From JAQUGA01 sp038210985 (GTDB lineage Bacteria; Bacteroidota; Bacteroidia; Bacteroidales; WCHB1-69): 15,057 bases of DNA. A program made the translations under genes and the position numbers. Where the stretch lies: positions 1-15,057 of the forward strand of contig JBBQWB010000082.1 of the NCBI GenBank assembly GCA_038210985.1, written 5' to 3'. Shown here one piece after another: positions 1 to 7,837 of the stretch (position 1 is the stretch's first letter; every line of letters begins with the position of its first letter). The notes beneath the pieces were generated by a model. It searched no databases. It worked only from the letters and a program-made list of their open reading frames with translations, and was not told where the DNA came from.

Positions 1-3
1 CGC

Positions 4-146
4 ACAACGGGTTAGAGTCGGAGACTTCGGACAACGGGTTAGAGTCGGAGACTTCGGACAACGGGTTAGAGTCGGAGACTTCGGACAACGTGTTAGAGTC
101 GGAGACTTCGGACAACGGCTTAGAGTCTCGGAGACTTCGGACAACG
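4..146. repeat. Tandem array of ~27 bp units (about 5.2 copies)
   Basis: Four head-to-tail 27 bp units start at 4, 31, 58 and 85. A fifth, at 112, is 29 bp long because of a 2 bp TC insertion, and a sixth is broken off at about 146. Each unit reads ACAACGGGTTAGAG then TCGGAGACTTCGG. The first three are identical; the fourth has one G-to-T change and the fifth one G-to-C change plus the insertion. Each contains the small palindrome AGTC-GGA-GACT. The array probably continues left of the window. Some frames stay open through the units (for example a nonapeptide NGLESETSD), but the 2 bp insertion breaks the frame, so I read it as non-coding. No spacers separate the units, so it is not CRISPR. 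Function unknown. Confidence 0.95.
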
Positions 147-158
147 GGATTAAAAAAT

Positions 159-188
159 AAAAAGCTCCGAAGATTTTCGGAGCTTTTT
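159..188. terminator. Bidirectional Rho-independent terminator after dnaK
   Basis: A perfect 13 bp stem (AAAAAGCTCCGAA / TTCGGAGCTTTTT) with a 4 nt loop. A-tracts on one side and T-tracts on the other allow termination in both directions. It lies 21 bp past the dnaK stop codon and would end the minus-strand dnaK transcript. It could equally end a plus-strand transcript crossing the tandem array. Confidence 0.9.
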
Positions 189-209
189 ATTGAGATATAA
201 TTAAAAGTA

Positions 210-2114
210 TTAGTTTTTCACTTCTTCGTAATCCACATCCTGCACATTGTCGGAGGATTGATCATCTTGAGGTTGTGCACCGTCTGTTGGACCTTGATTT
301 GGCGGAGTATCCTGAGTGTTTTTGTACATTTCTTCGGAAGCTGCTTGCCATGCTGCATTCAAATCATTTGTAGCAGTTTCAATTGCTGCAAAATCTTTTT
401 GTTGATGTGCTTCTTTCAAACGAGCCACAGCGGATTCGATGGTAGTTTTTTTGTCCTCTGGAATCTTATCGCCGTATTCCTTAAACTGTTTTTCGGTTGA
501 GAAAACTAATGCATCGGCGGCATTCAATTTATCTATTTCATCTTTTTGTTTACGGTCGGAATCAGCATTTGCTTCGGCTTCGGTTTTCATCTTTCGGATT
601 TCTTCTTCGGATAAGCCAGAAGATGCTTCAATACGAATTTTTTGTTCTTTACCAGTAGCTTTATCTTTTGCCATTACGTTTAAAATTCCGTTTGCATCAA
701 TATCAAAAGTTACTTCAATTTGAGGAATACCACGAGGTGCAGGTGGAATTCCGTCGAGATGGAACCGACCTATACTTTTGTTATTAACTGCCATTGGGCG
801 TTCGCCTTGTAATATGTGAATTTCAACGCTAGTTTGACTATCTGCGGCAGTACTGAATACTTCAGATTTTTTGGATGGAATAGTTGTATTTGATTCAATC
901 AATTTTGTTAAAACGCCACCAAGGGTTTCAATACCTAAAGAAAGAGGAGTAACATCTAAAAGTAGTACATCTTTTACTTCACCAGTTAAAACACCACCTT
1001 GAATTGCTGCACCAATTGCCACTACTTCGTCGGGATTAACACCTTTTGAAGGTACACGTTGGAATAAATCTTCCACAATTTTTTGAATAATTGGAACACG
1101 AGTTGAACCGCCAACTAAAAGAACTTCCTGAATATCAGAAGGTTTTAAACCAGCATCTGCTAATGCTTTGCGACAAGGCTCGATGGTACGTTTAACTAAA
1201 TCATCTATTAGTTGTTCAAATTTTGCACGAGTCAATGTGCGAACAAGATGCTTTGGAATGCCATCAACAGGCATGATATAAGGTAAATTTATTTCCGTTG
1301 AACTTGAATTTGAAAGTTCAATTTTCGCTTTTTCAGCAGCTTCTTTCAATCGCTGAAGAGCCATTGGGTCTCTTCTTAAGTCGATATTTTCATCTTTTTT
1401 AAATTCATCTGCCAACCAGTCGATAATTTTTTGGTCAAAATCGTCTCCACCAAGATGAGTATCACCATTTGTAGATTTAACTTCAAAAACACCGTCTCCT
1501 AATTCTAAAATTGAAACGTCGAAAGTTCCACCTCCAAGGTCATAAACAGCAACTTTTACATCCGATAATTTTTTATCCAGACCATAAGCTAAAGCAGCTG
1601 CGGTAGGTTCGTTTATAATACGTCTTACTTTTAAACCTGCTATTTCACCAGCTTCTTTTGTAGCTTGACGCTGAGAATCACTAAAATATGCTGGAACTGT
1701 AATAACTGCTTCAGTAACTTCGGTGCCAAGATAATCTTCGGCTGTTTTCTTCATTTTTTGAAGTATCATTGCCGAAATTTCTTGTGGTGTATATAACCTG
1801 TCATCAATTTTTACTCTTGGAGTATTATTGTCGCCTTTAACAATATTATATGGAACTCGTCCAACTTCCATCGAAACTCTATCAAAGGTTTCACCCATTA
1901 ATCGTTTAATCGAATAAATAGTTTTATGAGGATTTGTAATTGACTGACGTTTTGCTGGATCTCCAATTTTGCGTTCTCCGTTTTCGGTAAATGCAACAAC
2001 AGATGGTGTTGTTCTGCGACCTTCGTTGTTTGTGATTACAACTGGCTCATTACCTTCCATAACGGAAACGCATGAGTTAGTAGTTCCTAAATCTATTCCT
2101 ATAATTTTTCCCAT
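210..2114 (-). CDS. dnaK: Molecular chaperone DnaK (Hsp70)
   Basis: Cytoplasmic ATP-dependent Hsp70 chaperone that binds exposed hydrophobic peptides and works with DnaJ and GrpE in folding and the heat-shock response. At 634 residues it is full length. The ATPase domain shows IDLGTTNS (7-14), Lys70 in SIKRLMG, INEPTAAALAYG (167-178), YDLGGGTFDVSI (191-202, with the autophosphorylation-type Thr at 197) and VGGSTRVP (334-341). The interdomain linker VLLLDVTPLSLGIE is at 383-396. The peptide-binding and helical lid domains follow, and the acidic, Gln-rich tail ends DVDYEEVKN, close to the usual EEVK ending. The ATG start gives the canonical MGKIIGIDLG. It appears monocistronic: a terminator follows and a divergent gene lies upstream, with no grpE or dnaJ visible. 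I found no CIRCE operator and no clear TAnnTTTG element upstream, so its regulation cannot be read here. Confidence 0.99.
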   Translation of the reverse strand: MGKIIGIDLGTTNSCVSVMEGNEPVVITNNEGRRTTPSVVAFTENGERKIGDPAKRQSITNPHKTIYSIKRLMGETFDRVSMEVGRVPYNIVKGDNNTPRVKIDDRLYTPQEISAMILQKMKKTAEDYLGTEVTEAVITVPAYFSDSQRQATKEAGEIAGLKVRRIINEPTAAALAYGLDKKLSDVKVAVYDLGGGTFDVSILELGDGVFEVKSTNGDTHLGGDDFDQKIIDWLADEFKKDENIDLRRDPMALQRLKEAAEKAKIELSNSSSTEINLPYIMPVDGIPKHLVRTLTRAKFEQLIDDLVKRTIEPCRKALADAGLKPSDIQEVLLVGGSTRVPIIQKIVEDLFQRVPSKGVNPDEVVAIGAAIQGGVLTGEVKDVLLLDVTPLSLGIETLGGVLTKLIESNTTIPSKKSEVFSTAADSQTSVEIHILQGERPMAVNNKSIGRFHLDGIPPAPRGIPQIEVTFDIDANGILNVMAKDKATGKEQKIRIEASSGLSEEEIRKMKTEAEANADSDRKQKDEIDKLNAADALVFSTEKQFKEYGDKIPEDKKTTIESAVARLKEAHQQKDFAAIETATNDLNAAWQAASEEMYKNTQDTPPNQGPTDGAQPQDDQSSDNVQDVDYEEVKN

Positions 2115-2450
2115 AGCAATTTTTATTATTTGGTTTTATTTTCTTTTAATTGTTTGTTCTTTTGTCAATCACTATGCCATGCCAAAAAATCAACAATTCT
2201 GTCATAATTCATAAAAAACCCAAAGAATAGGCATGAAAAACATGACATTTTGACTGCTTTTGTTTATATCTGCAAGAAAATACCGAGATTTATTATAAAC
2301 ACTTCTATGTAAAACTAATATCTGACTGCATAACTTTTTAAATTTACCAGCGCATTTTGACTATTAAAAAAAAGATTTCATGCTAATTACACAAAACAAC
2401 ACAGCTAATCTGTTTTTTTTATACTTTTGATGCTCTAATTAAAATTTAAA
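2115..2450. other. Divergent intergenic region between dnaK and the lipoprotein gene
   Basis: This 336 bp gap is strongly AT-rich and must hold the dnaK promoter on the minus strand and the promoter of the plus-strand lipoprotein operon. I found no RNA gene, riboswitch-like fold or CIRCE-type inverted repeat. On the minus strand the nearest match to the Bacteroidota -7 element is TATTCTTTG (complement of 2221-2229), which has one base too many between TA and TTTG. The plus-strand promoter candidate is listed separately. Confidence 0.6.
2422..2429 (+). promoter_or_regulatory. Candidate -7 promoter element of lipoprotein/TMTC-like operon
   Basis: TACTTTTG matches the Bacteroidota primary sigma -7 consensus TAnnTTTG exactly and ends 21 bp before the ATG at 2451. 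No clear -33 TTG is visible about 20 bp upstream, so the call rests on the -7 match and its position. Confidence 0.45.
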
Positions 2451-3485
2451 ATGAAATCAAAATTTATAACACTAATTACGCTTCTAATCCTCACAACAAT
2501 ATTCTTTAATTCTTGCAACAACAAGCTCGAAATTAATGGAGAACTTAAAGAAACAGCGATTGTTTATGGTTTATTAAATCAAGCCGATTCGGTACAATAT
2601 TTAAAAATATATAAAGCATTTTTAACCGAGGAAAACACATTAATTGCAGCATCGAAACCCGAAAATATTTATTATTATGATTCTATTGAGGTTTATTTAG
2701 AAATACTTGAGCCAAGTGGAAACGGGTATTTGAATAAAGGAGCCATTCAGTTTGATACAACGACCTTAATTCCAAAAAATCCTGGTATTTTTTCAAATCC
2801 TTATCAAATTTTATACAGAAGTAAACCCGGTCAAGCTTTATTAAATTCAAATTATTTCTACAAAGTAGTAATCCGCAATAAATATACGGGCAAAGAAACA
2901 ACGGCTATTACAAACTTAATTCAAGCACCAAGTAATTTGAATCCATTTGCTTGGAAATCATTTAATCCTGGCTCGCCATATGCGCCAATGGTAAATGTTT
3001 TTAGCTCCATCGCAATAACTGCCCCTATAAATTCATCTCAAGTAGAAGTATATTTTGAGTTTAACTACATTGAAAAAAACATCGTAACTGGTGATAGTGT
3101 TAAAAAAGGACCTATTATAGTAAGTATTGGTACTACTAAATATTTAAAATTTGACGACTCATTTGATTTAAATTTATCGGGTAATAAATTTTTAAACGGA
3201 TTAGCAAAAAACATTCCTGTTAATCCTAATATTGTTCGATACGACGACACTTGCTCGATGATTATTTGGGCTGCTGGAGCCGAATTTATTCGATACAACG
3301 AAGTAAATACTCCATCGCTTAGCATTGTTGAAGAAAGACCAACCTATACAAATGTGTCAAATGGTTTAGGATTGGTTTCGTGCAGGTATTATTATCGCTA
3401 TCCTAGAGTAATGCTTAACAGAACCTCCGTTGATTCGTTAAAGAAAAGCAGTATTACAAAAGATTTGAACTTTTATGCATTTTAA
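2451..3485 (+). CDS. Predicted lipoprotein, DUF4249-like, function unknown
   Basis: A 344-residue protein with a lipoprotein-type signal: Lys-containing n-region, hydrophobic stretch (residues 5-19) and a loose lipobox FFNSC with Cys22 as the predicted lipidated residue. It is probably tethered to the outer membrane facing the periplasm or cell surface. The mature part looks beta-rich, with phrases such as ETAIVYGLLNQADSVQYLKI (residues 34-53) that recall Bacteroidota DUF4249-type lipoproteins; I am not certain of that family. No catalytic motif is visible. Only 6 bp separate its stop from the next gene's ATG, so the two are almost certainly cotranscribed. A TAnnTTTG element lies just upstream. 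A role linked to the downstream glycosyltransferase-like protein, as partner or substrate, is inference only. Confidence 0.8.
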   Translation: MKSKFITLITLLILTTIFFNSCNNKLEINGELKETAIVYGLLNQADSVQYLKIYKAFLTEENTLIAASKPENIYYYDSIEVYLEILEPSGNGYLNKGAIQFDTTTLIPKNPGIFSNPYQILYRSKPGQALLNSNYFYKVVIRNKYTGKETTAITNLIQAPSNLNPFAWKSFNPGSPYAPMVNVFSSIAITAPINSSQVEVYFEFNYIEKNIVTGDSVKKGPIIVSIGTTKYLKFDDSFDLNLSGNKFLNGLAKNIPVNPNIVRYDDTCSMIIWAAGAEFIRYNEVNTPSLSIVEERPTYTNVSNGLGLVSCRYYYRYPRVMLNRTSVDSLKKSSITKDLNFYAF

Positions 3486-3491
3486 TATAAG

Positions 3492-5426
3492 ATGAGTCAA
3501 TCGGCTAAAAAACAAAATATTTCTCAAAAAAAACCGCTTGAAATAAAAACACCAAAAATTGAAAGCAAGAGAAATAGAAATATCTACTTCTCTCTGATTG
3601 TTTTTTTAAGTGCCTTTTTAGTTTACGTAAACACAATTAATCATGGCTATATTTTAGATGATTATGGTGTTTTAAAAGACAATTGGATTATAAAAAGTGG
3701 GGTAAGTGGAATTCCAACTATTTTAACAACAACCTATCGGTATGGAATAAATCATCTAACCGATAAACTTTATCGACCAGTTCCACTTGTAATGTATGCA
3801 ATTGAATGGCAAATTTCGCCAGACAATCCCTCCATTTCACATTTTATCAATATTCTTTTTTATGCCTTAGCATGCCTGTCACTCTTTATATTTCTGAAGA
3901 GATTGCTGATTAAATATTCGATTTTTTATCCTTTTATGATAGCATTGCTATTTGCCGTTCATCCCATTCACACCGAAGTTGTCGCAAATATTAAAAGTCG
4001 CGACGAAATAATGTCGTTTCTGTTCTTGATGTGGTGTTTTATTTTCTTTATTAAATATCTTGATAAAAATAAAATTATCTATTTATTAGCCTCCATGCTA
4101 ACTTATTTTCTTTCATTTTTATCAAAAGAAGGCGTAGTAACCATGTTGGTTATTTTTCCAATGTTAGTTTGGTATTTATCGGAAACATCTTTTCATAAAA
4201 ATATCATCATTTCAGCCTCTATGTTATTTCCAGCCATGCTATATATTGGAATTCGGCAAATAATTATAACTAAATACAATGTGGATGCTCCAACTACGGT
4301 TATTGACAACTTTTTAGCATCTTCGCCCAACTTTCTTACTCAATTTGTAACTGCAACCTGGTTATTAGGAAAATATATTTTAATAATGTTTGTGCCCTAC
4401 CCATTAATTTGTGATTATGGATATCAGTATTTAAATTTTATTCAGCCTAGCGATTTCCGATTTATTTTATCCTTTATAATATATATAGCTTTAGTTGCAT
4501 TTGTTTTAATTAAATTTCGAAAAAAATTAATTATTGTTTTTGGAATTATCTTTTTTATAGCAGGGATTTCACTGTATAGCAACATTTTTATGACCATTGG
4601 AGCAGCATTTGCCGAACGTTTTTTATTTCTCCCATCATTAGGATTTTGCATTGCGGTAATTATGCTTTTTTCACCAAAAGAAAATTCGGAAAAGCCAAAT
4701 CAAATTAAAATAGCCGAAAAAAAATTTCCAAAATACGCCTTCACGCCAATCCTTTTAATCTTATTAGTTTTTAGTGGCATAACAATTAGCAGAGCTGCCG
4801 ATTGGAAAAGCCAGTATATTCTTTTTGGCAAAGATGTAAAAAAAGCTCCAACAAGTGCACATTTGCGGTTATGGTGGGGATTGGCTTTGCGGGATGAAGC
4901 CATGGATTATGAAGATGTTTCCAAAAAAAATCAATTAATGCAACAAGCAGTTGCTGAATTTGATGCAGGCTTGAAAATATACCCTACCTATCCAGATTGT
5001 TACGAACAACTGGGCTTAGCATGGTATCGTTTAGGGAACAAAGACATCGCATTTAAAAATTACACAGAAGCCTTAAAATACAATCCCGAAAAAGCAGTAA
5101 CATACAGCAATTTAGGTATTTTATATTTCGAAAGTGGCGATTATGTAAAATCCCTTGAATTATATTTAAAAGCAACAGAACTTGACCCAAGCTATGCAGA
5201 TGGCTGGTTTAATTTAGGAAGTACATATGGAATGACTGCTAAATATGATTTAGCCATTAAAGCATTTGAAGAATGTATAAAATACGACCCTGAAAATGCG
5301 AAAGCACATGAGTTTATGGGTGTTACTTATCAAAACATGCATCAACCTGAAAAAGCAAAACCTTGGCTCGAAAAAGCAAAACAAATAGAAATTAATAAAA
5401 AGAAAAATAAAAAAACCAAACAATAA
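3492..5426 (+). CDS. TMTC-like membrane glycosyltransferase with C-terminal TPR repeats
   Basis: A 644-residue inner-membrane protein. A Lys-rich cytoplasmic N-tail precedes the first membrane segment (about 31-49). The first extracytoplasmic loop carries the acidic pair DD at 56-57 (YILDDYG), the usual position of the GT-C catalytic acid. Further TMTC/PMT-like motifs are YRPVPL (94-99), HPIHTE (157-162), KSRDE (168-172), LSKEG (210-214) and AERFLFLPS (374-382). About ten hydrophobic segments run to roughly 433. The C-terminal region (about 480-635) has four or five TPRs, for example AVTYSNLGILYFESGDYVKS, and a Lys-rich tail. Eukaryotic TMTC1-4 have this architecture and O-mannosylate proteins; the bacterial relatives are little characterised. 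The inferred role is transfer of a lipid-linked sugar to a periplasmic protein or glycan, with the TPRs binding the acceptor. It is the second gene of an operon with the lipoprotein. Confidence 0.85.
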   Translation: MSQSAKKQNISQKKPLEIKTPKIESKRNRNIYFSLIVFLSAFLVYVNTINHGYILDDYGVLKDNWIIKSGVSGIPTILTTTYRYGINHLTDKLYRPVPLVMYAIEWQISPDNPSISHFINILFYALACLSLFIFLKRLLIKYSIFYPFMIALLFAVHPIHTEVVANIKSRDEIMSFLFLMWCFIFFIKYLDKNKIIYLLASMLTYFLSFLSKEGVVTMLVIFPMLVWYLSETSFHKNIIISASMLFPAMLYIGIRQIIITKYNVDAPTTVIDNFLASSPNFLTQFVTATWLLGKYILIMFVPYPLICDYGYQYLNFIQPSDFRFILSFIIYIALVAFVLIKFRKKLIIVFGIIFFIAGISLYSNIFMTIGAAFAERFLFLPSLGFCIAVIMLFSPKENSEKPNQIKIAEKKFPKYAFTPILLILLVFSGITISRAADWKSQYILFGKDVKKAPTSAHLRLWWGLALRDEAMDYEDVSKKNQLMQQAVAEFDAGLKIYPTYPDCYEQLGLAWYRLGNKDIAFKNYTEALKYNPEKAVTYSNLGILYFESGDYVKSLELYLKATELDPSYADGWFNLGSTYGMTAKYDLAIKAFEECIKYDPENAKAHEFMGVTYQNMHQPEKAKPWLEKAKQIEINKKKNKKTKQ

Positions 5427-5508
5427 ATCTTAATATTTGTTTTTAATTAATTACGCCTAAAAATTCTTAATCTTTATAATATTTTCGTATTACCAAAAAT
5501 ATTTAAAT

Positions 5509-5516
5509 TATCTTTG
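5509..5516 (+). promoter_or_regulatory. -7 promoter element of the T9SS cargo gene
   Basis: TATCTTTG is an exact match to TAnnTTTG and ends 21 bp before the ATG at 5538. It overlaps an in-frame upstream TTG at 5514, which argues that this TTG is promoter rather than start codon. A -33 TTG is not evident. Confidence 0.6.
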
Positions 5517-5537
5517 TACAAACTAAATTTTAAAAAC

Positions 5538-7346
5538 ATGAAAAAAATTACCTTTTTATTAGCTTTTGCACTTATTGCTTTCACATTCAGCACAAAGGCT
5601 CAAGTTGTTCTTAGCGGAACATCTTACACTCAAAATTTTGACAATATTTCTTCAGGTTATCCAACCGGTTGGATGGTAAAATTACATGCTACTGCATCAA
5701 CATTAGGAACGGACACTGTTCTTGGCACTGCAAAAACAAAATGGAATAACACCACAAAGGGAGCATATAACTATGCTTCAGCAGATGGTTTAACAGCTGC
5801 TTCAGATTCTGCAACTCAAGCTAATGCAACCGACAGAGCAATAGGAATCAGACAAACAGGTACTGTTGGTGATCCAGGTGTTGCATTTACAATGCAAATT
5901 GCAAACACCACCGACATGAACACGTTTAACTTAAGTTTTAAATTGCAATCATTAGATGCTTCATCACCTAGAACAACTCCTTGGAAAGTTCAATTTGCCA
6001 CAGGTGCAAACCCAACATCTTTTACCGATATAGCTACCACGCCAACAGCTTTAACTACTGGTGGAACAACTTGGTCAAACACAGATGTTACTGTTAGTTT
6101 TGGTGCTCTTTTAGACAATCAAGCTGGACCAGTTTGGATAAGAATTGTTGCCATAGCTGGATCTACTGGTTCTGGAAACAGACCAACCACAGCAATTGAC
6201 GACGTTTCATTAACTTGGACAAATGGTGCAGCTACAACCGTAGCAGCTCCAACATCTAATCCTGGTGCTGGAACTTATTATAACTCCGTTAACGTTACTT
6301 TATCTTGTTCAACAACTGGTTCTGAAATTCATTACACAACCGATGGAAATACCCCAGATGGCTCATCCACACTTTACTCTGCTCCAATTACTGTTAGCAC
6401 TGTTGGAAGCACTACAATTAAAGCAATCGCAATTAAAATAGGCTTAACATCCAGTGCAGTAGTTTCTACTACATATAACATTGTAACTCCAACAAATTGT
6501 GCCAATATAGCTGAATTGAAATCTAAAGTTGCCGATAACACTACTGTTTATGCTTTAACTGGCGAAGCTTTAATGTCATTTAAACAAACTAATCGCAATC
6601 AAAAATTTGTTCAAGATGCAACAGGTGCAATTTTAATTGATGACCAAACTGGAATTATCACAACTAACTACAACATTGGGGATGGTATTACTGGAATTAC
6701 TGGAAAACTAACATCCTATTTTGGAATGTTCCAATTTGTTCCAATTCAAGACCCAGGTGCTACAACTACCATTGGAAACGCAATCCCTGTTTTAGATGTT
6801 ACTGTTGCCGAAATGCTAGACACTCTTGCATTTAAAGCTCATCAATCAAAACTTATTCGCATAACCAATGCTAAATTTCAAGATGCAAATGGAACACTTA
6901 AGTTTGCAACAAACAAAAAATACAGAATTTCAGTAGGTGGAAACTCCGACTCTACTTTCAAAACTGCTTTCTATTCAGTAGATTATATAAATGTTGCAAT
7001 TCCTCAAGGAACAGGAACTATTACTGGTATTGCACAATTATTATATGGTCGTTATCAAATTACTTCACGTGGCACATCTGATATTGATGTTCATGTTGGA
7101 ATTGACCAAAACGAAAATCAATCCATTCGTATTTATCCTAACCCTGCATCTTCAAAAATAAATGTAGAAACGGATAAAGTTGCAGATTTAAAAATCACCA
7201 ATTTATTAGGACAAGTTGTTTTTGAACAAAAAGAAATTAATGGCTTATTCCAAATTAATTCTTCTTCATTCAATAAAGGTGTTTATTTTATCAGTTTGCA
7301 ATTTGCAAATGGCGAAAAAGTTACACGTAAAGTTAGCGTTAACTAA
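5538..7346 (+). CDS. Secreted T9SS cargo protein with chitobiase C-terminal-type domain
   Basis: A 602-residue secreted protein. A Sec signal peptide (MKKITFLLAFALIAFTFSTKAQ, cleavage predicted after Ala-Gln at 22) is followed by a beta-sandwich-like region (about 28-228, ending TAIDDVSLTW) that resembles adhesion or carbohydrate-binding jelly rolls. Next is a clear CHB_HEX_C / Fn3-associated domain (about 236-315, with EIHYTTDGNTPDGSSTLYS). An OB-fold-like region (about 320-518) resembles DUF5689 or nuclease-associated OB modules, and a type A sorting domain ends the protein (about 529-602: IRIYPNPASSKINVE, LLGQVVFEQ, GVYFISL, KVSVN). The sorting domain marks it for export by T9SS and surface attachment or release. 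No catalytic centre is evident, so adhesion or glycan binding is the best guess. The ATG was chosen over the upstream in-frame TTG because that TTG lies inside the promoter. It has its own promoter and terminator, so is probably monocistronic. Confidence 0.9.
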   Translation: MKKITFLLAFALIAFTFSTKAQVVLSGTSYTQNFDNISSGYPTGWMVKLHATASTLGTDTVLGTAKTKWNNTTKGAYNYASADGLTAASDSATQANATDRAIGIRQTGTVGDPGVAFTMQIANTTDMNTFNLSFKLQSLDASSPRTTPWKVQFATGANPTSFTDIATTPTALTTGGTTWSNTDVTVSFGALLDNQAGPVWIRIVAIAGSTGSGNRPTTAIDDVSLTWTNGAATTVAAPTSNPGAGTYYNSVNVTLSCSTTGSEIHYTTDGNTPDGSSTLYSAPITVSTVGSTTIKAIAIKIGLTSSAVVSTTYNIVTPTNCANIAELKSKVADNTTVYALTGEALMSFKQTNRNQKFVQDATGAILIDDQTGIITTNYNIGDGITGITGKLTSYFGMFQFVPIQDPGATTTIGNAIPVLDVTVAEMLDTLAFKAHQSKLIRITNAKFQDANGTLKFATNKKYRISVGGNSDSTFKTAFYSVDYINVAIPQGTGTITGIAQLLYGRYQITSRGTSDIDVHVGIDQNENQSIRIYPNPASSKINVETDKVADLKITNLLGQVVFEQKEINGLFQINSSSFNKGVYFISLQFANGEKVTRKVSVN

Positions 7347-7363
7347 CTCACCTATCAAATATT

Positions 7364-7399
7364 AAAAAAACTGTCTGTTTTCACAGGCAGTTTTTTTTT
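7364..7399 (+). terminator. Rho-independent terminator of the T9SS cargo gene
   Basis: A stem CTGTCTGT / ACAGGCAG (8 bp with one G-T wobble), extended by A/T pairs, has loop TTTC and is followed by nine T residues. It begins 17 bp after the stop codon. The A-run on its left side could allow weak termination in the other direction. Confidence 0.9.
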
Positions 7400-7443
7400 G
7401 TAAATATATGAAAATACGTAATTATACCGTATGCTAATATGCT

Positions 7444-7552
7444 TTAGTCCATTTATACCAAATTTAATTCAATAATTTATATTACGCATCGAGCATAAAT
7501 CTCGCTATGCGAGGATATGCCATACTAAATTTTAAATTATCCGTTGGACTAA
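7444..7552. repeat. MITE-like inverted-repeat element, non-coding
   Basis: A 109 bp non-coding stretch bounded by perfect 8 bp inverted ends, TTAGTCCA (7444-7451) and TGGACTAA (7545-7552). Its centre is the perfect hairpin CTCGC-TAT-GCGAG (7501-7513), within a longer imperfect palindrome (GCAT at 7477-7480, ATGC at 7516-7519). A second imperfect inverted pair (ATACCAA at 7455-7461 and TTGGTAT at 7566-7572, partly continuing into TTCAA/TTTGAA) overlaps the right boundary. Just outside is another hairpin, GGTATTA-CAAA-TAATACC (7568-7585). There is no ORF. The structure suits a miniature inverted-repeat element or the remnant of an IS, but copy number cannot be judged from one window. Confidence 0.45.
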
Positions 7553-7594
7553 TTTGAAATAAGTATTGGTATTACAAATAATACCGTTTTGGCA

Positions 7595-7837
7595 TTATTC
7601 CTCTGATTTCTTTTCCATCGGACCTCGCTTGTAAATAACCAACCCGTTTAAAAAGTTTCGGAGAATTTGATCTTGTAAAGGAACATAATTAGGATGATCC
7701 TCCTTACGGAAGAAAGCTCCAAGTTCACTTTTAGTTACTCTAAAGTCAACAAGTTTTAGAATTTCAATAATATCTTCATCTCGAAGTTTTAGAGCAACTC
7801 TTAATTTCTTTAAAATGTCGTTATTGGAAAGTGGCAT
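7595..7837 (-). CDS. DUF1456 (YehS-like) protein, single-repeat form
   Basis: An 80-residue protein matching one DUF1456 repeat: NNDILKKLRVALKLRDEDII at 5-24, then VTKSELGAFFRKEDHPNY and QILRNFLNGLVIYKRG. This family includes E. coli YehS, a cytoplasmic protein without known biochemical function. YehS-type proteins are normally about 150-160 residues with two tandem copies of this domain; here only one is present, followed by a short charged tail (PMEKKSEE) and a stop. The ATG start gives the family-typical N-terminus. It appears to be a lone gene: divergent from the GT-C gene with a 162 bp gap, and separated from the convergent T9SS gene by the MITE-like region. No canonical TAnnTTTG element was found upstream. 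Confidence 0.85.
   Translation of the reverse strand: MPLSNNDILKKLRVALKLRDEDIIEILKLVDFRVTKSELGAFFRKEDHPNYVPLQDQILRNFLNGLVIYKRGPMEKKSEE

Noticed and set aside
4..146. CRISPR array
   Set aside because: Units of 27 bp follow each other directly without spacers, and no cas-like gene is present.
2..199. Plus-strand coding region with nonapeptide repeat (NGLESETSD) across the tandem array
   Set aside because: The fifth unit has a 2 bp insertion that breaks the frame, no start is visible, and the frame runs into the dnaK terminator. Left context could change this.
258..723. Plus-strand ORFs of 80-94 codons inside dnaK
   Set aside because: They lie opposite well-conserved DnaK coding sequence and show no recognisable protein features.
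2160..2200. Sigma-54-like promoter for dnaK on the minus strand (TTGGCATGGCATAGTGATTGA)
   Set aside because: A GG is present, but no GC lies 10 bp after it and the TTGC half is missing; it is not a proper -24/-12 match.
5514..5537. TTG start eight codons upstream for the T9SS cargo gene
   Set aside because: The TTG is part of the exact -7 promoter element, and the ATG at 5538 gives a standard signal peptide.
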